DNA of 64,000 bases from Stenotrophomonas geniculata ATCC 19374 = JCM 13324 (GTDB taxonomy: Bacteria > Pseudomonadota > Gammaproteobacteria > Xanthomonadales > Xanthomonadaceae): the NCBI RefSeq assembly GCF_001431625.1, contig NZ_LLXT01000091.1, forward strand, positions 1-64,000. Reading direction: 5' to 3'. Shown here in pieces: positions 20,025-28,882 of the stretch (position 1 is the first letter of the stretch; every line of letters starts with the position of its first letter). The notes under the pieces were generated by a model, which was given only the letters and a program-made list of their open reading frames with translations, was not told where the DNA came from and searched no databases. A program made the translations under genes and the position numbers.

Positions 20025-20870
20025 ATGCAGGACCGGATCTCTCTCCCCGACTGGGATGCACTGGCCGACCTCGAAGACGAGGCGCTGCCACTGTTGCCGA
20101 CCGCACTGCTGATCGCGCGCGATGAATACCCCGATCTGCAGCCGTCCACCTACGACGCGTTGATCCAGAGCCATGTCGACCACCTCCGCTCGGAAGTGGA
20201 CAGCATCGACAACAGCCCGCTGAAGATGGCAGCGATCAACCGCCACCTGTTCGACGAGCTGGGCTACAGCGGCGACCACGACGAGTACTACGACCCGCGC
20301 AACAGCTACCTCAACCAGGTATTCGAGCGGCGCCTGGGCAACCCGATCTCACTGGCGCTGGTGCAGATGGAAGTCGCGCGCCGGCTGGGCATTCCGCTCG
20401 ATGGCGTGTCCTTCCCCGGCCACTTCCTGGTGCGCCTGCCGGTGGACGACGGCGTGCTGGTGATGGACCCGTTCAACGGTGGCCGCCCGTTGGACGTGGA
20501 CGAACTGCGCGAGCGGGCCAAATCACACTTGGGTGGGCAGATGCCGGACGACCAGGTGCTGGCGCAGATCCTTGACCCGGCGCCGGCGCGCGCGATCCTG
20601 ATGCGCATGCTGCGTAACCTGCATGGCGTGTACGCCGAGGCCGGCGAGTGGGACCGCGCTGCACGCAGTGCCGATCGCCTGCTGAAGCTGGCCCCGGAGC
20701 AGGACGACGCGCTGCGGGATCGCGGCCTGGCCTATCTGCAGCTGGAATATCTGGCCGGTGCCCGCCACGACCTGGGGCAGTACCTGAAGCGCAATCCCGA
20801 GGCCAGCGATGCGCAGTGGCTGCGTGAGAAGCTGATCGACCTGGGCGGGCCGGTGCCGCGGCTGCATTGA
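20025..20870 (+). CDS. SirB1 family protein (transglutaminase-like plus TPR)
   Basis: This 281-residue protein has the SirB1 N-terminal domain (DPRNSYLNQVFERRLGNPIS, PLDGVSFPGHFLVRLP, MDPFNGGR) and a short C-terminal TPR region starting near residue 200 (RAARSADRLLKLAPEQDDAL). The domain resembles a transglutaminase/protease fold, but its activity is unproven. I chose ATG 20025; a GTG at 20019 would add two residues. TTGAAA at 19990-19995 is a possible -35 element. Confidence 0.88.
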   Translation: MQDRISLPDWDALADLEDEALPLLPTALLIARDEYPDLQPSTYDALIQSHVDHLRSEVDSIDNSPLKMAAINRHLFDELGYSGDHDEYYDPRNSYLNQVFERRLGNPISLALVQMEVARRLGIPLDGVSFPGHFLVRLPVDDGVLVMDPFNGGRPLDVDELRERAKSHLGGQMPDDQVLAQILDPAPARAILMRMLRNLHGVYAEAGEWDRAARSADRLLKLAPEQDDALRDRGLAYLQLEYLAGARHDLGQYLKRNPEASDAQWLREKLIDLGGPVPRLH

Positions 20871-20880
20871 GGGAGTCGGC

Positions 20881-20901
20881 GTGTGGACCAACGGTCCACA
20901 C
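20881..20901. repeat. Short stem-loop repeat
   Basis: The palindrome GTGTGGACC-AAC-GGTCCACAC lies between the SirB1-like gene and the convergent rubredoxin gene and is close to the one at 19921-19940. Confidence 0.75.
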
Positions 20902-20948
20902 CCACCCCAACGGTCCGCACCCACAGAAGGGCCTGCAGGCCCTACCGG

Positions 20949-21140
20949 TCAATCGACTTCAACCATCTCGAAATCGGCCTTGGTCACCCCGCAATCGGGG
21001 CAGGTCCAGGTCTCGGGGATGTCCTCCCAGCGCGTCCCCGGCGCGATGCCCTCCTCCGGCAAGCCTTCCGCTTCGCTGTAAAGGAAGCCGCAGACCACGC
21101 ACATCCAGGTGCGCAAGGTGGTGGGGGTGGCATCGCTCAT
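20949..21140 (-). CDS. Rubredoxin
   Basis: This 63-residue one-iron electron carrier has the two cysteine pairs CVVCGF and CPDCGV in the normal spacing. [17 protein letters not shown] is the classic second half, and [20 protein letters not shown] joins the two. I start at the ATG at 21140 ([12 protein letters not shown]); the open frame extends 17 codons further upstream, but those residues are not rubredoxin-like. Partners (an alkane hydroxylase or a reductase) are not next to it. It is divergent from thiE with 67 nt between the starts. Confidence 0.95.
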   Translation of the reverse strand: MSDATPTTLRTWMCVVCGFLYSEAEGLPEEGIAPGTRWEDIPETWTCPDCGVTKADFEMVEVD

Positions 21141-21207
21141 CGGATAATCAGGGCTGGATTCACGGGCCGCCATTGTCCCATCGCGGCCCACGCACCGGTA
21201 GCCATCG

Positions 21208-21834
21208 ATGACTTCTGCTTCCCCGGCGCCCCGCGGCGTCTACCTGATCACCCCGGACGAGCCCGATACCGCGCGCCTGCTGGCCCGTACCGCGCCGCTG
21301 CTGGCCGCTGGCGCCACCTGGCTGCAGTACCGCAACAAGACCGCCAACGACGCGCTGCGGCAGGAACAGGCCACCGCCCTGCAGGCGCTGTGCGCGGAGC
21401 GCGGCGTGCCGCTGATCATCAACGACGACCCGGCGCTGGCCAAGGCCGTGGGCGCGGCCGGCGTGCACCTGGGCGGCACCGACGGTGACATCCCCAGCGC
21501 GCGCGCCCTGCTCGGCCCCGACGCCATCATCGGCGCCTCCTGCTACGACCAGTTGGCCAATGCCGAGAAGGCCGTGGCTGCCGGCGCCAGCTACGTGGCC
21601 TTCGGCGCGTTCTTCCCGACCACCACCAAGATCACCACCAGCCGCGCCCATACCGACCTGCTGCGGCAAAGCGCCGCACTGGGCGTGCCGCGGGTGGCGA
21701 TCGGCGGGCTGACGCCGGACAATGTCGGTCCCATCATCGACGCCGGCGCCGACCTGGTGGCCGTGGTCAGCGGCATTTACGCCGCGCAGGACCCGGTCGC
21801 GACCCAGCGCGCCTACCTCGCCCAGTTCGCGTAA
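21208..21834 (+). CDS. thiE: Thiamine-phosphate synthase ThiE
   Basis: ThiE joins HMP-pyrophosphate and the thiazole phosphate to thiamine phosphate. The 208-residue TIM-barrel has [55 protein letters not shown] and [19 protein letters not shown], all conserved phosphate- and pyrophosphate-binding segments. hemL starts 16 nt after its stop, so the two are likely one transcript. No TPP riboswitch is visible before it, unlike thiC in this window. Confidence 0.95.
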   Translation: MTSASPAPRGVYLITPDEPDTARLLARTAPLLAAGATWLQYRNKTANDALRQEQATALQALCAERGVPLIINDDPALAKAVGAAGVHLGGTDGDIPSARALLGPDAIIGASCYDQLANAEKAVAAGASYVAFGAFFPTTTKITTSRAHTDLLRQSAALGVPRVAIGGLTPDNVGPIIDAGADLVAVVSGIYAAQDPVATQRAYLAQFA

Positions 21835-21850
21835 CGCCCAGGAAAGCCCC

Positions 21851-23140
21851 ATGAACCACGACCAGTCCCACGCCCTGTTCTCCCGCGCCCAGCAGCTGCT
21901 GCCGGGCGGCGTCAATTCGCCGGTGCGCGCGTTCAAGTCGGTCGGCGGCGAGCCGTTCTTCGTCGAACGCGCCGACGGCGCCTACCTGTACGACGTCGAC
22001 GGCAACCGCTACATCGACTACGTCGGTTCCTGGGGCCCGATGATCGTCGGCCACAACCACCCGGCGGTGCGCCAGGCGGTGAAGAAGGCGATCGACAACG
22101 GGCTGTCGTTCGGTGCGCCGTGCGCGGCCGAAGTGACCATGGCCGAAACCATCACCCGGCTGGTGCCGTCGTGCGAGATGGTGCGCATGGTCAACTCCGG
22201 CACCGAGGCCACGCTGTCGGCGATCCGGCTGGCGCGTGGCGCCACCGGCCGCAACCGCATCGTCAAGTTCGAAGGCTGCTACCACGGCCACGGCGACTCG
22301 TTCCTGGTCAAGGCCGGCAGTGGCATGTTGACCCTGGGCGTGCCGACCTCGCCGGGCGTCCCGGCCGGCCTGAGCGAGCTGACCCTGACCCTGCCCTACA
22401 ACGATTTCGAAGCCGCCACCGCGCTGTTCGAACAGCAAGGTCACGACATCGCCGGCCTGATCATCGAACCGGTGGTCGGCAACGCCAACTGCATCCCGCC
22501 GCGCGAGGGGTACCTGCAGCACCTGCGCGAACTGTGCACGAAGCATGGCGCGCTGCTGATCTTCGATGAAGTGATGACCGGCTTCCGCGTCGCCCTCGGC
22601 GGTGCGCAGGCGCACTACGGCATCACCCCGGACCTGACCACCTTCGGCAAGATCATCGGCGGCGGCATGCCGGTGGGCGCCTACGGCGGTCGTCGCGAGC
22701 TGATGCAGCAGATCGCCCCGGCCGGCCCGATCTACCAGGCCGGTACGCTGAGCGGCAATCCGGTGGCAATGGCCGCTGGCCTGGCGATGCTGGAGCTGAT
22801 CCAGCAGCCGGGTTTCCACGCCGACCTGGCCGAGCGCACGGCGCGCCTGTGCGCCGGTCTGGAAGCCGCCGCCGCCGAAGCCGGCGTGGCCGTGACCACC
22901 ACCCGCGTGGGCGCGATGTTCGGGCTGTTCTTCACCAACGAGAAGGTGGAGACCTATGCACAGGCCACCGCCTGTGACATTCCGGCGTTCAACCGCTTCT
23001 TCCACGCAATGCTGGACCAGGGCGTGTTCCTGGCACCGTCTGCGTACGAGGCCGGCTTCCTGTCCAGCGCGCACGACGATGCCGTGATCGAAGCAACGCT
23101 GGCCGCTGCACGCGTGGCGTTCAAGGCCGCCAAGGGCTGA
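21851..23140 (+). CDS. hemL: Glutamate-1-semialdehyde 2,1-aminomutase HemL
   Basis: This PLP enzyme makes 5-aminolevulinate in the C5 pathway of tetrapyrrole synthesis. The 429-residue product has [55 protein letters not shown] and the PLP-lysine loop [15 protein letters not shown] with Lys267. I chose the ATG at 21851 ([20 protein letters not shown]); the frame upstream of it overlaps thiE. A tandem repeat follows 4 nt after the stop. Confidence 0.97.
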   Translation: MNHDQSHALFSRAQQLLPGGVNSPVRAFKSVGGEPFFVERADGAYLYDVDGNRYIDYVGSWGPMIVGHNHPAVRQAVKKAIDNGLSFGAPCAAEVTMAETITRLVPSCEMVRMVNSGTEATLSAIRLARGATGRNRIVKFEGCYHGHGDSFLVKAGSGMLTLGVPTSPGVPAGLSELTLTLPYNDFEAATALFEQQGHDIAGLIIEPVVGNANCIPPREGYLQHLRELCTKHGALLIFDEVMTGFRVALGGAQAHYGITPDLTTFGKIIGGGMPVGAYGGRRELMQQIAPAGPIYQAGTLSGNPVAMAAGLAMLELIQQPGFHADLAERTARLCAGLEAAAAEAGVAVTTTRVGAMFGLFFTNEKVETYAQATACDIPAFNRFFHAMLDQGVFLAPSAYEAGFLSSAHDDAVIEATLAAARVAFKAAKG

Positions 23141-23143
23141 GCC

Positions 23144-23308
23144 CTGCTCTGGTAGGTGCCAAGCTTGGTTGGCACTGCCGCATCTGGTGGGTGCCAACCT
23201 TGGTTGGCACTGCCGCATCTGGTGGGTGCCAACCTTGGTTGGCACTGCCGCATCTGGTGGGTGCCAACCTTGGTTGGCACAGAGCAGTCGAGCATGGCTC
23301 GACTCTAC
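23144..23308. repeat. Tandem array of 35-bp stem-loop repeats
   Basis: Units lie at 23151-23185, 23186-23220, 23221-23255 and a last 25-bp partial at 23256-23280. Units 2 and 3 are identical; unit 1 differs at two positions. Each holds the palindrome GTGCCAACCTTGGTTGGCAC plus the linker TGCCGCATCT. The array is bracketed by CTGCTCT (23144-23150) and its complement AGAGCAG (23281-23287). A separate SMAG element with its GTAG head on the minus strand follows at 23286-23308. Confidence 0.9.
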
Positions 23309-23316
23309 AAACGGCA

Positions 23317-23766
23317 TCAACCGAAGACGAACTTGCCCTTCATCATCGCGAAGTGGCCGGGGAACGAGCAGAAGAAGGTGTAGTCACCGCCCTTCTGCAG
23401 GCCCTGGGTAGAGAAACGCACACGCGTGGTCTCACCACCGCCGATCACCTTGGTGTGCGCCAGCACGCGCTTGTCGGCCTTCGGCAGGTAGCTGTCGGCC
23501 AGGGTCATGCGCATGCCCGCCATCGCCACCGGCTGATAGTCGGCGGTGCGGGTCAGCACCCAGTTGTGGCCCATCGCGGTAGTGGCCAGCTTGCCGGTGT
23601 GGCGCAGGGTCAGGTCCACGGCGGTGCAGTCGGCGGCGACCTTGATCTCGCGGCTGCTGAAGCTCATCTGGTCGGTGCTGTCGATGCTCACCGCACACAC
23701 CCGCGCCATCGCCGACGGCGCCAGCATCAGCGCGCCCACTCCCACTGCCACCCTCCAAGCCTTCAT
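23317..23766 (-). CDS. azu: Azurin (blue copper protein)
   Basis: This is a periplasmic electron carrier of 149 residues as precursor. The signal peptide is MKAWRVAVGVGALMLAPSAM with cleavage near residue 21. Copper ligands are all present: His67 in MGHNWV, and Cys133, His138 and Met142 in FFCSFPGHFAMMKG. Cys24 and Cys47 are spaced like the azurin disulfide. The ATG at 23766 is preferred; the frame runs ten codons further up without signal-peptide character. No denitrification gene is adjacent, so the redox partner is unclear. Confidence 0.95.
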   Translation of the reverse strand: MKAWRVAVGVGALMLAPSAMARVCAVSIDSTDQMSFSSREIKVAADCTAVDLTLRHTGKLATTAMGHNWVLTRTADYQPVAMAGMRMTLADSYLPKADKRVLAHTKVIGGGETTRVRFSTQGLQKGGDYTFFCSFPGHFAMMKGKFVFG

Positions 23767-23889
23767 CGTTGCATCTCCTGCGGATTCAAGCGCCATTCTA
23801 GGCAGGCCCCTGTGGCCGCGTCTGCGACCGTCTGTCGCATGGCTGCTCCAGGGTTTCCCGAGTGTTCACTGCAATGGCATGCTCGGCCG

Positions 23890-24492
23890 ATGCGTATCGA
23901 TCTGTTGCTGTTGGATGTGGATGGCGTGCTGGTGCAGTACCAGCGCGCGCAACGCGTGCTGCACCTGGCCCAGGCGCTGCAGGTTCCGGCGCAGGCCGTG
24001 CAGGCCGCGCTGTATGACAGCGGACTGGAAGCGGCGCATGACAATGGCACGCTGGATGGCCCGGCCTATCTGGCGCAGCTGGGGGAGCGTCTGGGCACGA
24101 CTGTCGATGTGGCTGCATGGACCGCGGCGCGGCGGGCCGCCAGCCATCCGCAGGCTGCCGTGCTGCAGCGGCTGCAGGCCCTGCAGCTGCCGATGGCGGT
24201 GCTGACCAACAACGGCGCGCTGATGCAGCAGGCCTTGCCCACCCTGCTGCCGGAACTGTTCCCGGCCCTGCGGGAACGCGTGTTCTGCAGCGCCGGTTTC
24301 GGCCTGCGCAAACCCGCACCGGAAGTCTTCCTGCGCACGCTTGAGGTACTCGGCGTGGCGCCTTCGCACACGCTGTTCATTGATGACCTGTTCGCCAATG
24401 TGCGCGGCGCACGCGCTGCCGGCCTGCACGCGGAAACCGTGCGCGATGGCCGGGGATTGGGCAAGGTGTTGAAGCGCTATCGGATCGCGTGA
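23890..24492 (+). CDS. HAD family hydrolase
   Basis: This 200-residue HAD-superfamily phosphatase has motif I LLLDVDGVL (nucleophile Asp and acid/base Asp), motif II AVLTNNG, motif III Lys in GLRKPAPEVF, and motif IV LFIDDLFANVRGARAAG. A helical cap of about 70 residues follows motif I. This matches subfamily IA, which includes phosphoglycolate- and nucleotide-directed enzymes; the substrate cannot be told. I chose the ATG at 23890, since the long frame from 23191 runs antisense through azurin. Confidence 0.9.
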   Translation: MRIDLLLLDVDGVLVQYQRAQRVLHLAQALQVPAQAVQAALYDSGLEAAHDNGTLDGPAYLAQLGERLGTTVDVAAWTAARRAASHPQAAVLQRLQALQLPMAVLTNNGALMQQALPTLLPELFPALRERVFCSAGFGLRKPAPEVFLRTLEVLGVAPSHTLFIDDLFANVRGARAAGLHAETVRDGRGLGKVLKRYRIA

Positions 24493-24498
24493 CGCGCT

Positions 24499-24568
24499 GT
24501 AGAGCCGAGCCCATGCTCGGCTCCTGTTGCCTGACATCGCGATGAGCCGAGCGTAGGCTCGGCTCTAC
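24499..24568. repeat. Pair of facing GTAG stem-loops
   Basis: 24499-24523 starts GTAGAGCCGAGCCCATGCTC. 24544-24568 ends GGCTCGGCTCTAC, i.e. the same element on the minus strand. The two can also pair with each other into one long cruciform. They separate the convergent HAD and aminotransferase genes. Confidence 0.85.
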
Positions 24569-24585
24569 AGATGCCTCTGCAGGCT

Positions 24586-25812
24586 TCAGCGCGCGGCGAT
24601 GAACGCAGCAATCGCTGCGCGCAGGCGCTTGAGGCCTTCGGCCACTTCTTCGTCGGTGATGTTCAGCGACGGCACGAAGCGCAGCACGTCCGGGCCGGCC
24701 TGCAGGGTCAGCAGGCCCTGCTCGGCGGCGTGGTCGAGGATCGCACCGGCCTGGCCGGCAAAGTCCTTGCTCAGCACCGCGCCCAGCATCAGGCCACGGC
24801 CACGCACGTCGCTGAACACGCCGAATTCTTCGTTGATTCGCGCAAAGCCATCGCGCAGCGCCTTCGACTGGCGGCTGACATTGGCGGCGATCTCCGCCGA
24901 GGCCAGCTTGCGCAGCGCAACGCGTGCGACCGCAGCGGCCAGAGGGTTGCCACCGAAGGTGGTGCCGTGCGCACCGAACTGCATGGTTTCGGCCACCTTC
25001 GGGCCGGCCAGCATCGCACCGATCGGGAAGCCGCCACCCAGCGCCTTGGCCAGGGTGACCATGTCCGGCACCACGTCGTCCTGCCAGTGCGCGAACAGCG
25101 TGCCGGTGCGGCCCATGCCGGCCTGGATCTCATCCAGCACCAGCAGCGCGTTGTGCTGGTCGCACAGCTCGCGCACGCGCTTGAGGAAACCGGACTTGGC
25201 CGGCATCACGCCGCCCTCGCCCTGGATCGGCTCCAGCATCACCGCTGCCACGTCACCGGCGGCCATCGCAGTTTCCAGCTGCACCTCATCGTTGAAATCG
25301 ATGTAGCGGAAGCCACCGGGCAGCGGCTCGTAGCCTTCCTGGTACTTCGGCTGGGCAGTCGCGGTCACTGCGCCCATGGTGCGACCGTGGAAGCTGCCGC
25401 GGAAGGTGATGATCACCCGCTTGTCGGCCGGGCGGCCCTGGCTGGAGGCCCACTTGCGGACCATCTTGATCGCCACTTCATTGGCTTCGGCGCCGGAATT
25501 GCACAGGAACACGCGCTCGGCGAAGCGGCTGGCCTTCACCAGCTCCTCGGCCAGGTGCAGCGGCGGCGCGCTGTAGAACACGTTGCTGGTATGCCAAAGC
25601 TTGCCGGCCTGTTCGACCAGCGCGGCCACCAGGTCCGGGTCGTTGTGGCCCAGGCCGCACACGGCGATGCCGGCGGCCAGGTCGATGAACTCACGGCCCT
25701 GGCTGTCCCACACGCGGGCGCCCTGGCCTCGCTCCAGTACCACCTGGCGGGGCTTGTAGACCGGCAGGTAATAGTGCGAAAGGGAGATCAGCGGATCGGT
25801 AGCGGCGGTCAT
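24586..25812 (-). CDS. argD: Acetylornithine/succinylornithine-type aminotransferase
   Basis: This class III PLP aminotransferase of 408 residues has LAAGIAVCGLGHNDPDLVAA, LWHTSNVFY, LCNSGAEANEVAIKMVRKW, SFHGRTMGAV, LLVLDEIQAGMGRTG and the lysine loop TLAKALGGGFPIGAM with Lys256. The sequence fits ArgD (arginine synthesis, also N-succinyl-DAP transaminase) or AstC (arginine succinyltransferase pathway) equally well. No arg or ast genes are adjacent, so the pathway remains open. Confidence 0.85.
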   Translation of the reverse strand: MTAATDPLISLSHYYLPVYKPRQVVLERGQGARVWDSQGREFIDLAAGIAVCGLGHNDPDLVAALVEQAGKLWHTSNVFYSAPPLHLAEELVKASRFAERVFLCNSGAEANEVAIKMVRKWASSQGRPADKRVIITFRGSFHGRTMGAVTATAQPKYQEGYEPLPGGFRYIDFNDEVQLETAMAAGDVAAVMLEPIQGEGGVMPAKSGFLKRVRELCDQHNALLVLDEIQAGMGRTGTLFAHWQDDVVPDMVTLAKALGGGFPIGAMLAGPKVAETMQFGAHGTTFGGNPLAAAVARVALRKLASAEIAANVSRQSKALRDGFARINEEFGVFSDVRGRGLMLGAVLSKDFAGQAGAILDHAAEQGLLTLQAGPDVLRFVPSLNITDEEVAEGLKRLRAAIAAFIAAR

Positions 25813-25875
25813 GGCAGTCGGCAGGATTCAGGAATCCCCATTCTCGCGCCGGAACCCCTGCGGCACAATGCGCCC

Positions 25876-26748
25876 ATGCGACCGTTTTCCGCCCCCCAGC
25901 TGAACCCCGCCACCGAGACCGGCTGGCGCCGCCGGTGGTTCGACATCATCTACCGCCACGACACCCGCCCTTCGCGCAATTTCGACCTGATCCTGGTGGT
26001 GGCGATCGTCGCCAGCATCCTGGTGGTGATGATCGACAGCGTGCAGCACCTGCACGCCGAATGGTCCACCGGCCTGTACATCCTGGAATGGGGCTTCACG
26101 ATCATCTTCACCGCCGAGTACCTGCTGCGGCTGGCGGTGGTCAAGCGCCCGCTGCGGTATGCGGTGAGCATCTGGGGCATCATCGACCTGCTGTCGATCC
26201 TGCCCGCCTACCTGTCGATGTTCATCCCCGGCGCGCAGAGCCTGCTGGTGGTGCGCGCACTGCGCATCCTGCGCGTGTTCCGCATCCTCAAGCTGACCCG
26301 CTACATCGAAGAAAGCGGCGTGTTGATGACGTCGCTGTGGCGCAGCCGGCGCAAGGTGCTGGTGTTCCTGTTCACGGTGATCACCATCACCATCATCGCC
26401 GGTGCGCTGATGTACGTGATCGAGGGCCCCGAACACGGCTTCACCAATATCCCGGCCAGCATGTACTGGGCGGTGGTGACCATGGCCACGGTCGGCTTCG
26501 GTGACATCGTGCCGCAGACCGTGCTCGGCCGCTTCGTCACCTCGGTGCTGATCCTGATCGGCTACAGCATCATCGCCGTGCCCACCGGCATCTACACCGC
26601 CGAACTGGCCAGCACCATGCGCGAGGCCGAACAGGCCGCGCGCCGCGATGCGCGTGGCTGCCCGGACTGCGGGCTGGAAGGCCATGAGCCGGATGCACTG
26701 CACTGCCGCAAGTGCGGTGGCAAGCTGCCGGCTGCGTTCAACCATTGA
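25876..26748 (+). CDS. Voltage-gated-type potassium channel with C-terminal zinc ribbon
   Basis: This 290-residue inner membrane protein has six predicted transmembrane helices. The S4-like segment is LLVVRALRILRVFRILKLTRY, with regularly spaced arginines. The selectivity filter is TVGFGD at residues 205-210. After S6 (LIGYSIIAVPTGIYTAEL) a cytosolic tail has two cysteine pairs, CPDCG and CRKCGGK, typical of a zinc ribbon. I start at the ATG at 25876 (MRPFSAPQ). The arginine-bearing S4 and filter indicate a K+-selective, voltage-responsive channel; the ribbon's ligand is unknown. Confidence 0.9.
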   Translation: MRPFSAPQLNPATETGWRRRWFDIIYRHDTRPSRNFDLILVVAIVASILVVMIDSVQHLHAEWSTGLYILEWGFTIIFTAEYLLRLAVVKRPLRYAVSIWGIIDLLSILPAYLSMFIPGAQSLLVVRALRILRVFRILKLTRYIEESGVLMTSLWRSRRKVLVFLFTVITITIIAGALMYVIEGPEHGFTNIPASMYWAVVTMATVGFGDIVPQTVLGRFVTSVLILIGYSIIAVPTGIYTAELASTMREAEQAARRDARGCPDCGLEGHEPDALHCRKCGGKLPAAFNH

Positions 26749-26813
26749 GGCACATGCCGGCCAGCGGCCGGCACTACCCCTTGGCGGTTACGCATGGATG
26801 CGTGCGCCGTTGC

Positions 26814-27779
26814 TCATCGCATGCGGTTGCTGGTGGTCACCAGATCGTTGTATGCGGCGAGGATCGTTGACTGCGCCCCTTCCGGGTCGGTGGTGAGCCA
26901 ACTGCCCGACGCCTTCCGCTCTGCCGCCAGCGCTTCGGCGGTGATCGGCTTGTGCTGCTCCAGACGCTCGACGCCGCGTCCCGCGGTACGCACCAGCTTG
27001 TCCGCCGAACGCTGCACGTGGCCCCACATCGGGTCGTCCTTGCCGACACCGCCATTCTGGATTTCCGTCACCAGAGCCTGATAGTCAGCCAGCTGCGCGC
27101 GCAACGCTGCAACGTCCGGTGCGTCGTGCTGGAACGCGGTGGCCAGTTGCTTGCCATCGCCCAGCAGGCGAAGGTGGTAGTAGGCCAGCGAACGCCCTTC
27201 GCTTTCCTCGATCTGCTTCAGCTGCGCGGCACGGCGATCGTTCTCGTTCTTTTCCAGCGCCACATCCATCGCTTCGCTGGCCTTGAAGAAATCGGCGTAG
27301 GCCTGCATCAACGGGGCATGCTGGCTGCGCATCCCTTCACCGCCATCACGGCGATAGTCCTCGCGGGTGAAGTAGCCATCGGCACGCTCGACCAGGGTGT
27401 TCAATGCCTGGAATGCCTGCTGATAGTCACGCGCGGGGCCATCCATCGGCAGTGCCGGGGTCTTCGCCAGCGCGTCGGTCAGTGGCTGGCCGCAGTACTC
27501 GACGCGGTGCGACAGCACCTTTCCGGGCGAACGCGGCTGCGCTTCCTTGCCGGTCGGGCCGGCTTCGGGGTCCTTCATCCAGCTGGTGTAGGCCTGGAAG
27601 CCCTCGTGGATGGGCTGTTCAACGCCGTTGTAGCACTCGATGTAGGCGTTCACCTTCTCCAGGCCGGGGTCGGCCACCGGCAGCCCTGCCGATCTGTTGC
27701 AGCCGCTCAGGCCCGCCACAGCGCCGATCAGCAGCAGCGGCGCGATACGCAGACAGGACGTCGTCACGGTCTCTCGCAT
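26814..27779 (-). CDS. DUF3829 family lipoprotein (downstream copy)
   Basis: This 321-residue protein has a lipoprotein signal ending LSGCNR. The mature part is mostly helical: VNAYIECYNG, YTSWMKDPEAGPTG, and a long helix rich in charged residues (ALEKNENDRRAAQLKQIEES). The DUF3829 family is uncharacterised. It lies 17 nt after its paralogue at 27797-28789 and shares the pattern YNAYI..CFN/CYNG, Y..W.KD..AGPTG, HAPLM.A and YYHLRLL/YYRLAMM. The two probably form an operon after duplication. Confidence 0.85.
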   Translation of the reverse strand: MRETVTTSCLRIAPLLLIGAVAGLSGCNRSAGLPVADPGLEKVNAYIECYNGVEQPIHEGFQAYTSWMKDPEAGPTGKEAQPRSPGKVLSHRVEYCGQPLTDALAKTPALPMDGPARDYQQAFQALNTLVERADGYFTREDYRRDGGEGMRSQHAPLMQAYADFFKASEAMDVALEKNENDRRAAQLKQIEESEGRSLAYYHLRLLGDGKQLATAFQHDAPDVAALRAQLADYQALVTEIQNGGVGKDDPMWGHVQRSADKLVRTAGRGVERLEQHKPITAEALAAERKASGSWLTTDPEGAQSTILAAYNDLVTTSNRMR

Positions 27780-27796
27780 GAGTACTGGCGCGCCGG

Positions 27797-28789
27797 TCAC
27801 TGGCGGTTGCTCTGGAAAACGAGCGAGTTGTATTCCTGCATCAGCTTGCTGGCCGAACCGCGCGGCGCCATCGACGGCGAATCAAGCATGCGTCGTTCGA
27901 AATCGGTGTAAGGCTTTTTCTCGCTGACGCGCTGCAGCCGCTCCTTGCCTTCGCGCCGGAAATTCTCGGCCCCACGTTCGAAGCCTTCCCAGTCCGACTT
28001 GCCCGGCTCCTGGTCGGCAACCTTGGCGTGCGCTTCATCGGAAATGCGGTTGAAGGCATCCAGGCGTTCGCGGGCCTTGGCCTGATCGAAATCATCCTGG
28101 CTCATCAGATCCATGATGGCCTTGGCCTCCAGCATCATCGCCAGGCGGTAGTACTCGCGCGTGCGACCCTCAGCCTGCTCCAGCGCCTTGAGCTGCTCGC
28201 GCTGGGCGGCGTCGTTCTGGCGCTCCAGCTCGGCATTGAACGTTTCGCTGGCAGCCACGAAATCCTTGAAGGCGGCCATCAAGGGCGCGTGCAGCTGCTT
28301 GCCCTTGGCAAACTGGTCGTCTTCGTAGTCCTGGCGATCGTAGTAGTCGTGCGCGTCCTTGCTGACCGGCACCAGCGCCTTCAGCGCCTGCTGGTAATGG
28401 CCTGCAGCAGCATCGAGTTCGGCCAGCGCCGGCTTGGCAGCGATCGCCCCGGTCACCGGAGCGTCGCACTGCTTCATGTCGTAATCGCTGATCTCGAACG
28501 GTCCGTACACGTGCGTCTCGCGCCCGGTCGGGCCAGCGTCGACGTCCTTGATCCAGCGCGTGTAGGACTGGATGCTGCCGTGGGTCTTCGAATCCAGCGC
28601 GTTGAAGCAGCCGATGTAGGCGTTGAGCTTGGCGGTCAACTGCTGCTGTGTGTCGGACGGCGCCGTGCTGGCGTCCGGCGTGCCGGAGGCAGCGGCGCCG
28701 CCCGCAGCTGCGGGGGCCTTGCCACCGCAGGCGGTCAGGATCAACGACAACGAAGCGGCCAGCGCCGCGACGGAAAGAGTGCGTGACAT
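27797..28789 (-). CDS. DUF3829 family lipoprotein (upstream copy)
   Basis: This 330-residue protein has a lipoprotein signal (MSRTLSVAALAASLSLILTA followed by CGG). An Ala/Gly/Ser/Thr-rich linker precedes the DUF3829 domain with LNAYIGCFNALDS, YTRWIKDVDAGPTG and FNAELERQNDAAQREQLKAL. The start at ATG 28789 is chosen for the signal peptide; the frame upstream has none. It is the first gene of the two-gene unit. The function is unknown; a periplasm-facing lipoprotein is inferred. Confidence 0.86.
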   Translation of the reverse strand: MSRTLSVAALAASLSLILTACGGKAPAAAGGAAASGTPDASTAPSDTQQQLTAKLNAYIGCFNALDSKTHGSIQSYTRWIKDVDAGPTGRETHVYGPFEISDYDMKQCDAPVTGAIAAKPALAELDAAAGHYQQALKALVPVSKDAHDYYDRQDYEDDQFAKGKQLHAPLMAAFKDFVAASETFNAELERQNDAAQREQLKALEQAEGRTREYYRLAMMLEAKAIMDLMSQDDFDQAKARERLDAFNRISDEAHAKVADQEPGKSDWEGFERGAENFRREGKERLQRVSEKKPYTDFERRMLDSPSMAPRGSASKLMQEYNSLVFQSNRQ

Positions 28790-28882
28790 GTGTTCACATC
28801 CCTGTTGAAAACGATTACAGCCACGCATTCTAGCGCAGCAGGCCGAGGGTCGCAGCCCTCGGCCTCTTCCGGCGACGCGCGA

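Noticed and set aside
23151-23280. Possible CRISPR array (regular 35-bp period)
   Set aside because: The units are contiguous and nearly identical with no unique spacers, and no cas gene is near.
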